Assembly (NCBI RefSeq): GCF_003007735.2
Contig: NZ_PXNQ02000012.1
Location: forward strand, 112,820-176,819
DNA: 64,000 nucleotides
Direction: 5' to 3'
DNA from: Paracoccus methylarcula
Lineage (GTDB): Bacteria > Pseudomonadota > Alphaproteobacteria > Rhodobacterales > Rhodobacteraceae
The translations under genes and the position numbers were made by a program. Shown here piece after piece: positions 54,778 to 63,149 of the stretch. The stretch's first letter is position 1. Each line of letters starts with the position of its first letter. A model generated the notes under the pieces. The model saw nothing but the letters and a program-made list of their open reading frames with translations. It was not told where the DNA came from and made no database searches.

Positions 54778-55601
54778 GCGGGTTGGAACCACATCAGCTT
54801 TCGCTGAATACCGCGACCGTGCGGGAGCAATGGAACCTGGCGCAATGTATCGAAGGCTGTGCGCGGCACGGTTTCGGCGGCATCAGCCCATGGCGCGACA
54901 AGCTTCAGGAAATGGGCGTCAAGCCCGCAGCCAAGGCGATCCGTGACGCGGGTCTGGGGGTCTCCGGCCTATGTCGCGGCGGCTGGTACACGGCCACCGG
55001 CGCGCTGGATCAGGCCGTGATCGACGACAATCACCGCGCCGTCGACGAGGCCGCCGAGATTGGCGCCGATTGCCTGGTGATGGTGGTTGGCGGGCTTGCC
55101 GAGGGAAGCCGTGATCTGCCCCATGCCTGGGCCGTGGTCGAGGAAGGGCTGGCTACAACGCTGGAATATGCCCGCAAGGCCGGGGTCAAGGTGGCGATCG
55201 AGCCATTGCACCCGATGTATGCGGCCGACCGGGCCTGCGTGAACACCATGCGCCAGGCACTGGATATCTGCGATCGGCTTGGCCCGGGGATCGGCTGCGC
55301 GGTGGACGCCTATCATGTCTGGTGGGATCCCGAGCTCGAAGCCCAGTTGAAGCGGGCAGGCAAGGAACGGATCATGGGGTTTCACCTGTGTGACTGGCTG
55401 GTTCCGACGCGCGACCTGCTGACCGATCGCGGAATGATGGGCGATGGTGTGATCGACCTTCCCCGTCTGCGCGGACTGGTCGAGGCGAACGGATTTTCCG
55501 GGCTGAACGAGGTCGAGATCTTCTCGGCCCTCGATTGGTGGCGCCGGGATGCGGACGAGGTCATGGCCGTGATCGTCGAGCGTGGCCGTACGGCGTGCTG
55601 A
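54774..55601 (+). CDS. Sugar phosphate isomerase/epimerase-type TIM barrel enzyme
   Basis: This 275-residue second TIM-barrel enzyme has metal ligand positions Glu in VAIEPLHPMYA, Asp in AVDAYHVWWDPE with His, His in MGFHLCDWLVP and Glu in LNEVEIFSAL, typical of active divalent-metal enzymes of this fold. It overlaps the DUF993 gene (ATGA) and is followed by the tetR gene after 60 bp. It is closer to inosose isomerase-like proteins than the first copy, as far as motif spacing shows. Confidence 0.87.
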   Translation: MSGLEPHQLSLNTATVREQWNLAQCIEGCARHGFGGISPWRDKLQEMGVKPAAKAIRDAGLGVSGLCRGGWYTATGALDQAVIDDNHRAVDEAAEIGADCLVMVVGGLAEGSRDLPHAWAVVEEGLATTLEYARKAGVKVAIEPLHPMYAADRACVNTMRQALDICDRLGPGIGCAVDAYHVWWDPELEAQLKRAGKERIMGFHLCDWLVPTRDLLTDRGMMGDGVIDLPRLRGLVEANGFSGLNEVEIFSALDWWRRDADEVMAVIVERGRTAC

Positions 55602-55661
55602 TCGACAAGACGGAGGTAAAAATATAGGGAATTTTCCCGATCTGCATGCCAGAAAGCAAAG

Positions 55662-56300
55662 ATGAGTAAACCAAAGCAACCAGCCAGACGCCGCCGCGAT
55701 GCGAAATTGAGCAAGGATCTGATACTTCAGGCCGCGCTTGAAGAATTCTCGACCTATGGCTATGGCGGCGCGCGGATCGAGCGTATTGCCCATTCCGCCG
55801 GTCTGAGCAAGCCGATGCTCTACAACTATTTCGGCGACAAGGATGCGATCTACGCCGCCGCGCTGAAAGAGGCTTATGTCCAGATACGTGCGGGCGAGAC
55901 GGAGCTCAATCTGGATGCCCTTCCCCCTGCCGATGCTGTGCGCGCGCTGGTCCGGTTCACCATGACCCATTTTCGGGAGAAACCATGGTTCATCTCGATG
56001 CTGAATACCGAAAACCTCCGCGGCGGGACGACCATTCGCGAAATTCGCGATGCCGCCGGGATCCAGTCCGTGCTGGTCGAGCGGCTGCGCGATGTGTTGA
56101 GGCGGGGCGAAGAGTCCGGTGTCTTCCGCTGTGGCGTCGATCCGGTCGAGTTCTATATCTTCATCGCATCCCTGTGCTATTTTCCCGTCTCCAATCGCCA
56201 CACCTTGTCGGTGGTGTTCCAGCTCGAGATGAACAAATCCTGGCTCGACCGCCGTGCCGAGCAGGCAGCGGACATGCTGCTCGCCTATCTTGCTCCGTGA
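55662..56300 (+). CDS. TetR-family transcriptional regulator
   Basis: This 212-residue repressor has an N-terminal helix-turn-helix (LEEFSTYGYGGARIERIAHS, then SKPMLYNYFGDKDAIY) and a helical ligand domain (to about 205) of the RutR/AcrR type. It probably controls the operon that it ends, acting at the tandem T(T/C)ACC-N4-GGTAA operators near 47055-47083. The ligand is likely the imported acid or a pathway intermediate. It has its own small upstream gap with GGGAATTTTCCC. Confidence 0.9.
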   Translation: MSKPKQPARRRRDAKLSKDLILQAALEEFSTYGYGGARIERIAHSAGLSKPMLYNYFGDKDAIYAAALKEAYVQIRAGETELNLDALPPADAVRALVRFTMTHFREKPWFISMLNTENLRGGTTIREIRDAAGIQSVLVERLRDVLRRGEESGVFRCGVDPVEFYIFIASLCYFPVSNRHTLSVVFQLEMNKSWLDRRAEQAADMLLAYLAP

Positions 56301-56418
56301 AGGATGGCGGGTTGTGGATGGGTTTCGGCGGCTGACCCTGCTCTCATTTTGAAACCCAATGACTTGTGACACCTGTTGGCGTCGAGCCTCGCGCCGTTTC
56401 ACAGCCGGGCACCTGGTG

Positions 56419-56955
56419 TCACGGAAGCTCGGTCTTTGGCTCGAAGTCTTCCCACAGGCATTCCCGGTTATCGCGCGGAAAAAGGACGAATACCGATTCC
56501 GCGTTACCTTCCGGATCGGTCTCATTCACGATATTGCGGGTGACGGGGCCGGTGCAGCCCCCCTCGTCATCCGGCAGGCGCTCGGTCGTTTCGGTGCGCA
56601 AGTGATAGATCGTGAGTTTCAGCCTGCCATCGCCGGTCATCCTCGGCTTGACGGACCCGCCATCGCAGTCGACCTGGCAGGTCAAGCCGTCACTACTCTC
56701 CCAGCAGCCGGGCAATGACCTGAATTCACGCGGGTCATCCCGGAAGAGAACGCGGATATCATACCCATAGCTGGGCTCATCCGATCTGTCGTCGCGCAGG
56801 ATCAGCATGCGGGCGCGGATGTCGCGGACAGTCTGCAGCGGATGTGCCTGCATGTGTTGGGTGTCGAAGGTCTTGCCGAAGCAGATCGGCGTTTCCTCTG
56901 CCATGGCGGCCCCGGCTGACAATAGCATGATCGCAGCGATGAAAATGCTTCGCAT
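56419..56955 (-). CDS. Exported cysteine-containing protein of unknown function
   Basis: This 178-residue protein has a signal peptide (MRSIFIAAIMLLSAGAAMA) and a beta-rich, acidic mature part with seven cysteines, probably forming disulfides (ICFGKTF, GCWESSDGLTCQVDCDGG, ECLWEDFE). It resembles small periplasmic proteins of Rhodobacteraceae without assigned function. The start at 56955 is chosen for GGAAGAGAA just upstream and the clear signal. It is transcribed toward the tetR gene, alone. Confidence 0.65.
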   Translation of the reverse strand: MRSIFIAAIMLLSAGAAMAEETPICFGKTFDTQHMQAHPLQTVRDIRARMLILRDDRSDEPSYGYDIRVLFRDDPREFRSLPGCWESSDGLTCQVDCDGGSVKPRMTGDGRLKLTIYHLRTETTERLPDDEGGCTGPVTRNIVNETDPEGNAESVFVLFPRDNRECLWEDFEPKTELP

Positions 56956-57100
56956 GATTATTCTCTTCCGGAGTTGCAAGGCATCCAGCCCGACAGTCCC
57001 GCCGGTGACCGGTGCCGCATCGGCCATTATGGCCGGAAGGCTAGCTCATAGGCTGGCCGTTGACCAGCATCTGGCCCTGCATGGCCTGTTCCTGGGCTTG

Positions 57101-57142
57101 GCTTCTCGTTCTCGAGCGCCTTGAGCCGCTTTGCCTCCGGCA
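57101..57142 (-). mobile_element. Possible IS3-family orfA vestige
   Basis: The minus strand reads VPEAKRLKALENE, similar to the coiled-coil segment of IS3-family orfA transposase subunits. It ends after about 13 residues. The 57028-57214 gap around it has no gene. The match is short and uncertain. Confidence 0.25.
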
Positions 57143-57214
57143 CAGGTCGGCGCACTCCTCACCAGCCGATGGAAAGGGCTTCGCAACAGCGCGTCAGCCA
57201 AGCCCTGGTCCCTA

Positions 57215-58510
57215 CTACCAGATGATCAGCCCGGGCAGCCAGATCAGGGTGAGGATCAGGATCAGCGTGCAGGCCAGGTAGGGCAGGCAGGCGCGCACGA
57301 CCTGCCAGATCGAGGTGCCTTTCGGCGCGACCCCCAGCATGACGAACAGCAGCAGGCCGAAGGGCGGCGTGGCAAGGCTCAGTTCCAGCGCCAGCAGCAT
57401 GATGATGCCGAATTGCAGCGGATCGATCCCCTGCATGCCGATCAGAGGCATGAAGATCGGCAGGGTCAGCATCATGATCGACAGCTGGTCCATGAACATC
57501 CCCAGCAGGATCAGCACCGCCAGCATGGCGAGCAGCGTGGCATGCGGACCAAGCTCGAATCCCGCCGTCCAGGCGACCAGCCCCGCCGAAGCGCCGGAAA
57601 AGGCCAGCAGTTGCGAAAAGGTCGAGGAGGCGAGGATGATCACCAGCATCATCACCGAGACCGACAGCGTGCCCCACAGCGCCTTTTCCACCGCCTGCCA
57701 GCGCAGCTTGCCGTAGAACAGCGCAAGCACCGCCACGGCCAGCACGCCGAAGGCGGCGGATTCGGTCGGGCTGGCCACGCCGAGGATGATCAGCCCGATG
57801 ACGGCGAAGATCACCAGCCCCATCGGTGCGACATCGCGCAGCAGCGCCAGCGCCTTTTCGCGTGTCGGCACCGAGACCGGCGAGACCGGTGGCGCGGCCT
57901 CGGGGTCGATCCAGACATGCAGCCGGATCACCGCCAGGTACATGACCGACAGGATGATCCCCGGCACCACGCCCGCCAGCAGCAACGCGCCGACATCGAT
58001 CCTGGCCAGCGAGCCCAAGAGCACCGCCAGCGACGAGGGCGGGATGATCATCGCGATGCTGCCGGTGGCGATGATCGGGCCCATGATCAGGCTTTTACTG
58101 TAGCCGCGCTTTTCCATGTCGGGCATCAGGGTCGAGCCGAGCATGGCGGTATTGGCGATCGAGCTGCCCGACAGCGTGGCGAAGATCGTGCCGCCGATCA
58201 CCGTCAGATAGGCCAGCCGCGCCCGGATCGCGCCCAGGATCTTGTCCAGCGCGTCGAAGACCCGCACCGCCATGCCGGTATGGAACAGCAGCTCTCCCAT
58301 CAGGATGAACAGCGGCACCGGCACCAGCGCGAAAGAGGTGATCGAGGAGGTCGCATTGGCGATCAGCTGGTCGATCCCGCCCAAGCCGCCCATGAAGACC
58401 ACCGCGCCGATCAGGTTGACCGCCAGGAAGGCGATGACCACGGGCGTGCCCAGGGCCATCAGGAACATGACTCCGCCGCCCAGAAGCAGCGCCGCCGCTT
58501 GCCAGCTCAT
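57215..58510 (-). CDS. dctM: TRAP transporter large permease (DctM)
   Basis: This 431-residue membrane protein has about 12 helices: WQAAALLLGGGVMFLMALGT at the N-terminus, ANTAMLGSTLMPDMEKRGYS, and the C-terminal LGMFMDQLSIMMLTLPIFMP region that carries the DctM substrate and Na+ features. It takes up a carboxylate using a sodium gradient with DctQ and DctP. The start at 58510 follows GGGGACGGAG; a longer frame overlaps dctQ. It is the last gene of the minus-strand operon. Confidence 0.93.
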   Translation of the reverse strand: MSWQAAALLLGGGVMFLMALGTPVVIAFLAVNLIGAVVFMGGLGGIDQLIANATSSITSFALVPVPLFILMGELLFHTGMAVRVFDALDKILGAIRARLAYLTVIGGTIFATLSGSSIANTAMLGSTLMPDMEKRGYSKSLIMGPIIATGSIAMIIPPSSLAVLLGSLARIDVGALLLAGVVPGIILSVMYLAVIRLHVWIDPEAAPPVSPVSVPTREKALALLRDVAPMGLVIFAVIGLIILGVASPTESAAFGVLAVAVLALFYGKLRWQAVEKALWGTLSVSVMMLVIILASSTFSQLLAFSGASAGLVAWTAGFELGPHATLLAMLAVLILLGMFMDQLSIMMLTLPIFMPLIGMQGIDPLQFGIIMLLALELSLATPPFGLLLFVMLGVAPKGTSIWQVVRACLPYLACTLILILTLIWLPGLIIW

Positions 58511-58521
58511 CTCCGTCCCCC

Positions 58522-59025
58522 CTATGCCGCGACCGAGCCGTGGGGCTCGAAACGGCGTTGCAGGATCAGGCGCAGGCATTCCGTGCCCATCAGGACGAAG
58601 CCGGTGGCGAGGATGCCGTAGGAAACCCATTCCGGCACCGCGATGGACCGGATATCCGCGCCGCCGCGCAGGAACTTGTCATATCCGACCATCGCCGAGC
58701 GCCAGCCAAGGATCAGCAGCGTGACGGTCGAGATCCCCAGTGCCAGCGCTCCCGCCGCTTTCTGGCCCGAGGGCGGCAATTGTTCGACCAGCGAGGTGAC
58801 GGTGATATGCCCGCGCCGCCGCATCAGCCAGGGCGCCCCCAGCATGGTCGAGAACAGCAGCGCATATTCGATCAGCGTGCTGGAGGCCCGGATCGAGCCC
58901 AGCCCCAGGTAGCGCATCGTCACATCGCCAAGGATCAGCCCCGTCGCCACGAGGATCGAGATGACGGCCAGCACCGCCAGCGCATGGATCAGACCCGAAT
59001 ACAGCTTGCCCAGGATGGCCATCAT
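58522..59025 (-). CDS. dctQ: TRAP transporter small permease (DctQ)
   Basis: This 167-residue membrane protein has four hydrophobic helices and the DctQ pattern ALLFSTMLGAPWLMRRRGHITV after the second helix. It lies 4 bp after dctP and 11 bp before dctM. Confidence 0.92.
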   Translation of the reverse strand: MMAILGKLYSGLIHALAVLAVISILVATGLILGDVTMRYLGLGSIRASSTLIEYALLFSTMLGAPWLMRRRGHITVTSLVEQLPPSGQKAAGALALGISTVTLLILGWRSAMVGYDKFLRGGADIRSIAVPEWVSYGILATGFVLMGTECLRLILQRRFEPHGSVAA

Positions 59026-59029
59026 GCCC

Positions 59030-60025
59030 TCAGCGGTCGTAGAAGGTTTCGCGGAGGCGGTCGTAATAGGGCGAGCCGGATTCCTTCAGCGCCTGCCACG
59101 AGGTCTCGTAGGCGGCGTCGAGAAATTTCTCGGCCGCTTCGCCTTCAAGCTGGACGGTCTCGACCCCGGCCTCGGCGATCCCGGTCTCGGTTTCCTTGGC
59201 CAGTTCGATGAAATGCTCGCCGCTCTGGACTTCCCAATCGGCGGCGGCCTGCGTCAGCAGCTCCTGTGCCTCGGGCGCCAGCCCTTCCCAGGATTCGGGA
59301 TTGAGCACGATCGACAAATCGCCCTGGAAGAAGCCCGGATCGATGCGGTATTTCAGGAACTTGTCCCATGACAGGTCGCGGATTCCGATCATCGGAAAGC
59401 CCAGCCCGTCGAAGGTGTTCCGCTCCAGCCCGGTATAGACATCGGCAACCGGCACCGAGATCGGCACCGCGCCGAGGGACTCGAAGAACTTGTTATAGAT
59501 CGGCAGGGCGCGAAGCTGCATCCCCGACAGGTCCACGCCGCCATCCTCGCTGCGCTTGGGTTCGCCGACCGTGTAGATATAGAAGCGGATATCCGAATCC
59601 GGGCGGCCAAGCAGGTAGACGCCCAGCTTTTCCAGCATCGCCTCGCGCATGACGTCCAGCCCGCCATTCTTGCGGGTTTCCACCGGATCGACGGTGCCGC
59701 CGACAAAGGCATAGGCCTCGGGCAGCGTGCCGATGGAATAGGTGGCGGGACCATATTGCATATCGACGATGCCGCGGCTGACGGCGTCGATCTGCTGGTT
59801 GGGCGGAAAGACCTCGGGCCCGCCCATCATCTGGATCTGCACCACGCCCTTGCCGCGTTCGTTCACCAGTTCGACAAAGCCCTGGAAGCTTTGCGCAAAG
59901 GCGAGGTTCGCCGGAAAGGCAGAGACGGCCTTGAGCGTGGTTTCGGCATGGGCGGCCGCGCTTGCCAAAAGCGCGGCAAGGCTGCTGGCGGCGAATAGTC
60001 CGAAGATCTGGCGGGGGGCTTTCAT
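59030..60025 (-). CDS. dctP: TRAP transporter substrate-binding protein (DctP family)
   Basis: This 331-residue periplasmic receptor has a signal peptide (residues 1-28, SSLAALLASAAAHA). DctP features include QSFQGFVELVNERGKGVVQI, GPEVFPPNQQIDAV and the later MQLRALPIYNKFFESLGAVP with the family's Arg that grips the ligand carboxylate. No stem-loop follows this gene, unlike the four other binding-protein genes. The ligand is an organic acid, perhaps an imine- or opine-derived one given the neighbours. Confidence 0.92.
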   Translation of the reverse strand: MKAPRQIFGLFAASSLAALLASAAAHAETTLKAVSAFPANLAFAQSFQGFVELVNERGKGVVQIQMMGGPEVFPPNQQIDAVSRGIVDMQYGPATYSIGTLPEAYAFVGGTVDPVETRKNGGLDVMREAMLEKLGVYLLGRPDSDIRFYIYTVGEPKRSEDGGVDLSGMQLRALPIYNKFFESLGAVPISVPVADVYTGLERNTFDGLGFPMIGIRDLSWDKFLKYRIDPGFFQGDLSIVLNPESWEGLAPEAQELLTQAAADWEVQSGEHFIELAKETETGIAEAGVETVQLEGEAAEKFLDAAYETSWQALKESGSPYYDRLRETFYDR

Positions 60026-60043
60026 CCGGTCAACTCCTGCTGG

Positions 60044-61060
60044 TCATTGTTCTGGCGGGGATCGGCGCGGTTCATCCGCGCTCGTGACGGGCTGGTTCCA
60101 CAGTCCCGCGTTGCGGACCGCCGCCAGGAACGCCCCAAGCCGCTCGCGGCGATAGGCGTCGATGTCGCGGTCCGAATAGTCGAAAAAGCCCTGTCCGGTC
60201 CGCAGACCGATCTGGCCCCTCTCCATCTTGTCATTGACGATGGCGGGGGCGGCAAAGCGCTGATCCCCGGTCGCCTGCGCCATGTAGCGGCTGGCGTGAT
60301 ACAGGATGTCGCCGCCGCCCCAATCGATGAATTCCAACAGCCCCAGCACCCCGAAACGCAGGCCAAAGCCGTATTTCACCGCGCGGTCCACGTCTTCGGC
60401 GCTTGCCACGCCCTCTTCGACCAGCCGCGCGGCCTCGTTCATCGCCAATGCCTGGATGCGCGGAACGATATAGCCGGGCGAGGCCTTGCATCGCACCGGA
60501 ACCTTGCCAAGCTGCTCGAGGATCCGTTCCAGCCGGGCGAGGATGTCGGGGTCGGTCTGTTCGTTCGGGCTGATCTCGACCAGCGGCACGAGGAAGGCGG
60601 GGTTGAGCCAATGCGCGTTCAGCGTCCGGCCGGGCAGGGCGGTCAGCCCCGCCAATTCGGTCGCCAGCATGGTCGATGTCGTCGAGGCAAGGATCGCGTC
60701 GCCCCCCGCATGGCGGTCGGCCAATGCGAAGGCGGCGGCCTTGGCGTCCCGCGTTTCCGGAACCGCCTCGAAGATCAGCTCGGCCCCGGTGAATGCCGCC
60801 TCGGCCTGATCCAGCGGGTGGATCGAGACCCGGCCAAGGATGCCACCCACAAGCGCGGGATCGAAGCCGCCCAGATCCGCGACCATCGCCAGGCTACGGC
60901 CGATCTCGGTCAGCGCCTCGTCATGCAGGCGCCGGAAATCCGCCGGTTCGCGGGGTTTCATGTCCAGGAGCCGGACATCATGCCCGCCATGTGCCATGGC
61001 ATGGGCGATCCCCCGGCCCATCCGGCCCGCGCCAAGGCAGAGGACCGGCCTTCGGCTCAT
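60044..61060 (-). CDS. 3-hydroxyacyl-CoA dehydrogenase family protein
   Basis: This 338-residue NAD-dependent dehydrogenase is of the 3HCDH/L-carnitine dehydrogenase type. The Rossmann motif LCLGAGRMGRGIAHAMA starts at residue 7. The catalytic His-Glu dyad region is LNAHWLNPAFLVPLVEI, and the C-terminal helical domain carries KASPGYIVPRIQALAMNEAA. The start at 61060 overlaps the preceding gene's stop by 4 bp. It may oxidise a 3-hydroxyacid or its CoA ester made by the pathway. The substrate is unknown. Confidence 0.88.
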   Translation of the reverse strand: MSRRPVLCLGAGRMGRGIAHAMAHGGHDVRLLDMKPREPADFRRLHDEALTEIGRSLAMVADLGGFDPALVGGILGRVSIHPLDQAEAAFTGAELIFEAVPETRDAKAAAFALADRHAGGDAILASTTSTMLATELAGLTALPGRTLNAHWLNPAFLVPLVEISPNEQTDPDILARLERILEQLGKVPVRCKASPGYIVPRIQALAMNEAARLVEEGVASAEDVDRAVKYGFGLRFGVLGLLEFIDWGGGDILYHASRYMAQATGDQRFAAPAIVNDKMERGQIGLRTGQGFFDYSDRDIDAYRRERLGAFLAAVRNAGLWNQPVTSADEPRRSPPEQ

Positions 61061-62144
61061 GCCGCCACCCCGGCCAGCGACAGGTTGCCGTCCTGCAGAA
61101 GCTCGGTCATCTCGGCCCGGTTCAGGCCCGACAGGCCCATCGCCTCGATCGTGCGCGGCCCGTGGCGCAGGTCCTTCCCGGTCACGGCAGAGGCCAGCGC
61201 CAGCAGCCCCTTGGCCACCGGCACATCGACCCCGGCCCAATCGGCGACCGAGACAAGCAGAGCAAGCCCATAGGCGATATCCTCGCTCATGTAGCGGTGA
61301 TCGCCGAGATTCAGCTTTTCATGCCAGTCGCCCGAGCCACCAGCTTGTCATGGGCCAGGTTGCCATACATCCACTGGGCGGTCTCGTAATGATCGCGCAG
61401 CGGGAAATGCGGGGCGGTATATCCAAGCGCTTCGCGCAGGGCGATCCGTTCCCCGTCCAGCGCGTCATGAACCCGGCGGATCGATGGCTGCGTGCCCTCG
61501 TTATGGATGTCCCAACGGTCGAAATGCTCGATGGGGCCGGCATTCATCAGGATCAGCGGCGGATGGATGATTGGCCCGGCATTCATCAGAGCGCCGGACA
61601 ACGCGTCCTCTGACCGCTCGATCACGCCGGGAAAGGCGCGTCCGATGATGTCCAGGGCGTGATCGGTCAGCCTTGCGGGAAAGACGCCGGTCGGCAGGCG
61701 CGAGGCGCGGGTGGTGATGCGCACCGCATCCGGCCCCTGCTTGCGGGCAAGCCACGGCAATGTGCCGGTTTCGGCCAGTGCAACATCGGCGTCGCAACCC
61801 GCCTCGCGCAGGATCTGCGCCATGCGAAGGCTGCCGAAACTGCCGGGGGCGAGGAAGATCACCTGTCCGTCCCGCAGATGGGGCGCAAGGCTGCGGGCGA
61901 TATCCTCCTGCGAGAATGCCGGGGTGGGGATAAAGATCAGCTCGGCCCCCGCCAGCGTTGCCGCCAGGTCATCCGTCGCCCGGGCGGGAATCTCGTGGCT
62001 GCCCTTGTGGTCGATCAGGGTCAGCGCCGTTGCGCCGGATTGCGGCCCGTTGCGCCGCCACCAGCCGATCTCGTGCCCGGCCTCGGAGAAATCCGCCACG
62101 GCGGCAAAGCAGCCGTTTCCCCCGCCTATCACTGCTATCTTCAT
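61057..62144 (-). pseudogene. NAD/NADP octopine/nopaline dehydrogenase family protein, frameshifted
   Basis: The first frame (62144-61311) gives the NAD domain (KIAVIGGGNGCFAAVADF) and the start of the octopine-DH domain with the catalytic His in GPIEHFDRWDIHNEGT. It ends early at MKS. The true C-terminus continues in the next frame (LNLGDHRYMSEDIAYGLALL to 61057), reached if one A is restored in the AAAA run at 61316-61319. Joined length about 362 residues, right for the family. These enzymes reversibly join or split amino acids and 2-oxoacids. Probably intact in the organism. Confidence 0.82.
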
Positions 62145-62229
62145 CTTTCCTCCCGTTCATCGATGTCACTGCGAATAGATTGATGAAAATGAGCAGATGC
62201 CGCGCCTTGCTATAATATTATTTCAAATT

Positions 62230-62247
62230 TGTAAATATGCATTTGCA
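62230..62247. promoter_or_regulatory. Dyad in AT-rich promoter region
   Basis: TGTAAAT-ATGC-ATTTGCA, matching in 6 of 7 arm positions, lies in the AT-rich stretch upstream of the octopine dehydrogenase-like gene. It probably marks the operator and promoter for the minus-strand operon from 62144 down to 57215. No regulator is encoded nearby within the window. Confidence 0.4.
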
Positions 62248-62296
62248 CATATAAGCGCGACCCGGCCCATTTCGTGCTTCGCCCCGTCGGGCGTCG

Positions 62297-62406
62297 CACA
62301 GGTCACTTCTTCTTCATGCAAATATCCTCTGGGGTTGTCGGGTGGTGCGCCACTGGTTCGAGAACCACCCGGCGACGGGGGCGAAGCGCCCCCGGCCATC
62401 GCGGGA
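62297..62406. repeat. Dispersed structured repeat, copy 2
   Basis: Same order of blocks as copy 1 at 9798-9896: CTTCATGCAAATATCC, a hairpin (62334-62346 with 62364-62376, GTTGTCGGGTGGT and ACCACCCGGCGAC), a second hairpin GGGGGC/GCCCCC and CCGGCCATCGCGGGAC. The stem bases differ from copy 1 but remain paired. It lies between the SDR gene's end and the next operon. Confidence 0.65.
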
Positions 62407-62425
62407 CGCAATCCCGTATAGATCC

Positions 62426-63145
62426 CTAGATCGGCACCCCGCCGATACTGGCGCCGCCGCAGACATACAGCGTCTGGCCGGTGACGAACCCGGCCTCGGG
62501 CTCGGCAAAGAACATGAAGGCGCGGGTGATGTCCCCGACCGTGCCGAGCCGTCCGACCGGCAGGCGCGTGGCAAGGTCGCTCTCGGCATCGCTGCCTTTC
62601 GGGACAATGCCCCAGAAATTGTCGGTCAGCACCGGGCCGGGGGCGACGACATTCACGGTGATCCCGTGCGGGGCAAGCTCCAGCGCCCATGTCCGGGCCA
62701 TGCCGATCATGCCCGCCTTGCTGGCCGAATAGGATGTCCGTGTCTTGGCCCCGAGCGCCGCGCGCGAGCCGTTGAACAGCACCCGCCCGAAGCCCCGCTC
62801 CTTCATGGCGGGCAGGAAGGCCTGCAGCAATTGCAGCGCCGCGCCGAGGTGAAGCTGGGTAAGGGTTTGCATCTCTTCGACACGGGCATCTTCGATCAGG
62901 TTGGGCAGGATGATCCCGGCATTATGGACCAGATGCGTCACCTTGTGCCGTGCGGCAATCTCGGCGGCGGCATGGGCCACGGCCCGCGGATCGGTCAGGT
63001 CGGCGGTGACCTCCTCGATCCCCTCGGCGCCGGATCGATGCCGCGCGAGCGAGACCACATGCCAGCCCCGCCCCCGCATCGCCTGCGCCAGATCGGCGCC
63101 GATGCCCTTGTTTCCGCCGGTGATGACGGCGGTGTAATCGCTCAT
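62426..63145 (-). CDS. Short-chain dehydrogenase/reductase (SDR)
   Basis: This 239-residue NAD(P)-dependent oxidoreductase has the cofactor motif ITGGNKGIGADLAQ, HNAGI strand, catalytic Ser in VLFNGSRAALG and YxxxK in TSYSASKAGMIG, and the C-terminal TGQTLYVCGGASI. The start at 63145 is 4 bp after the cyclase gene stop and follows GAGGAG; a longer frame lies in the cyclase gene. It is followed by the structured repeat, so it may be the end of a two-gene unit. Confidence 0.92.
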   Translation of the reverse strand: MSDYTAVITGGNKGIGADLAQAMRGRGWHVVSLARHRSGAEGIEEVTADLTDPRAVAHAAAEIAARHKVTHLVHNAGIILPNLIEDARVEEMQTLTQLHLGAALQLLQAFLPAMKERGFGRVLFNGSRAALGAKTRTSYSASKAGMIGMARTWALELAPHGITVNVVAPGPVLTDNFWGIVPKGSDAESDLATRLPVGRLGTVGDITRAFMFFAEPEAGFVTGQTLYVCGGASIGGVPI

Positions 63146-63149
63146 CTCC

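Noticed and set aside
57131..58621. Long plus-strand open frame of 496 codons, rich in Gln, His, Arg and Asp
   Set aside because: It is the complement of the dctM gene; composition is typical of antisense frames in GC-rich DNA and no family motif is present.
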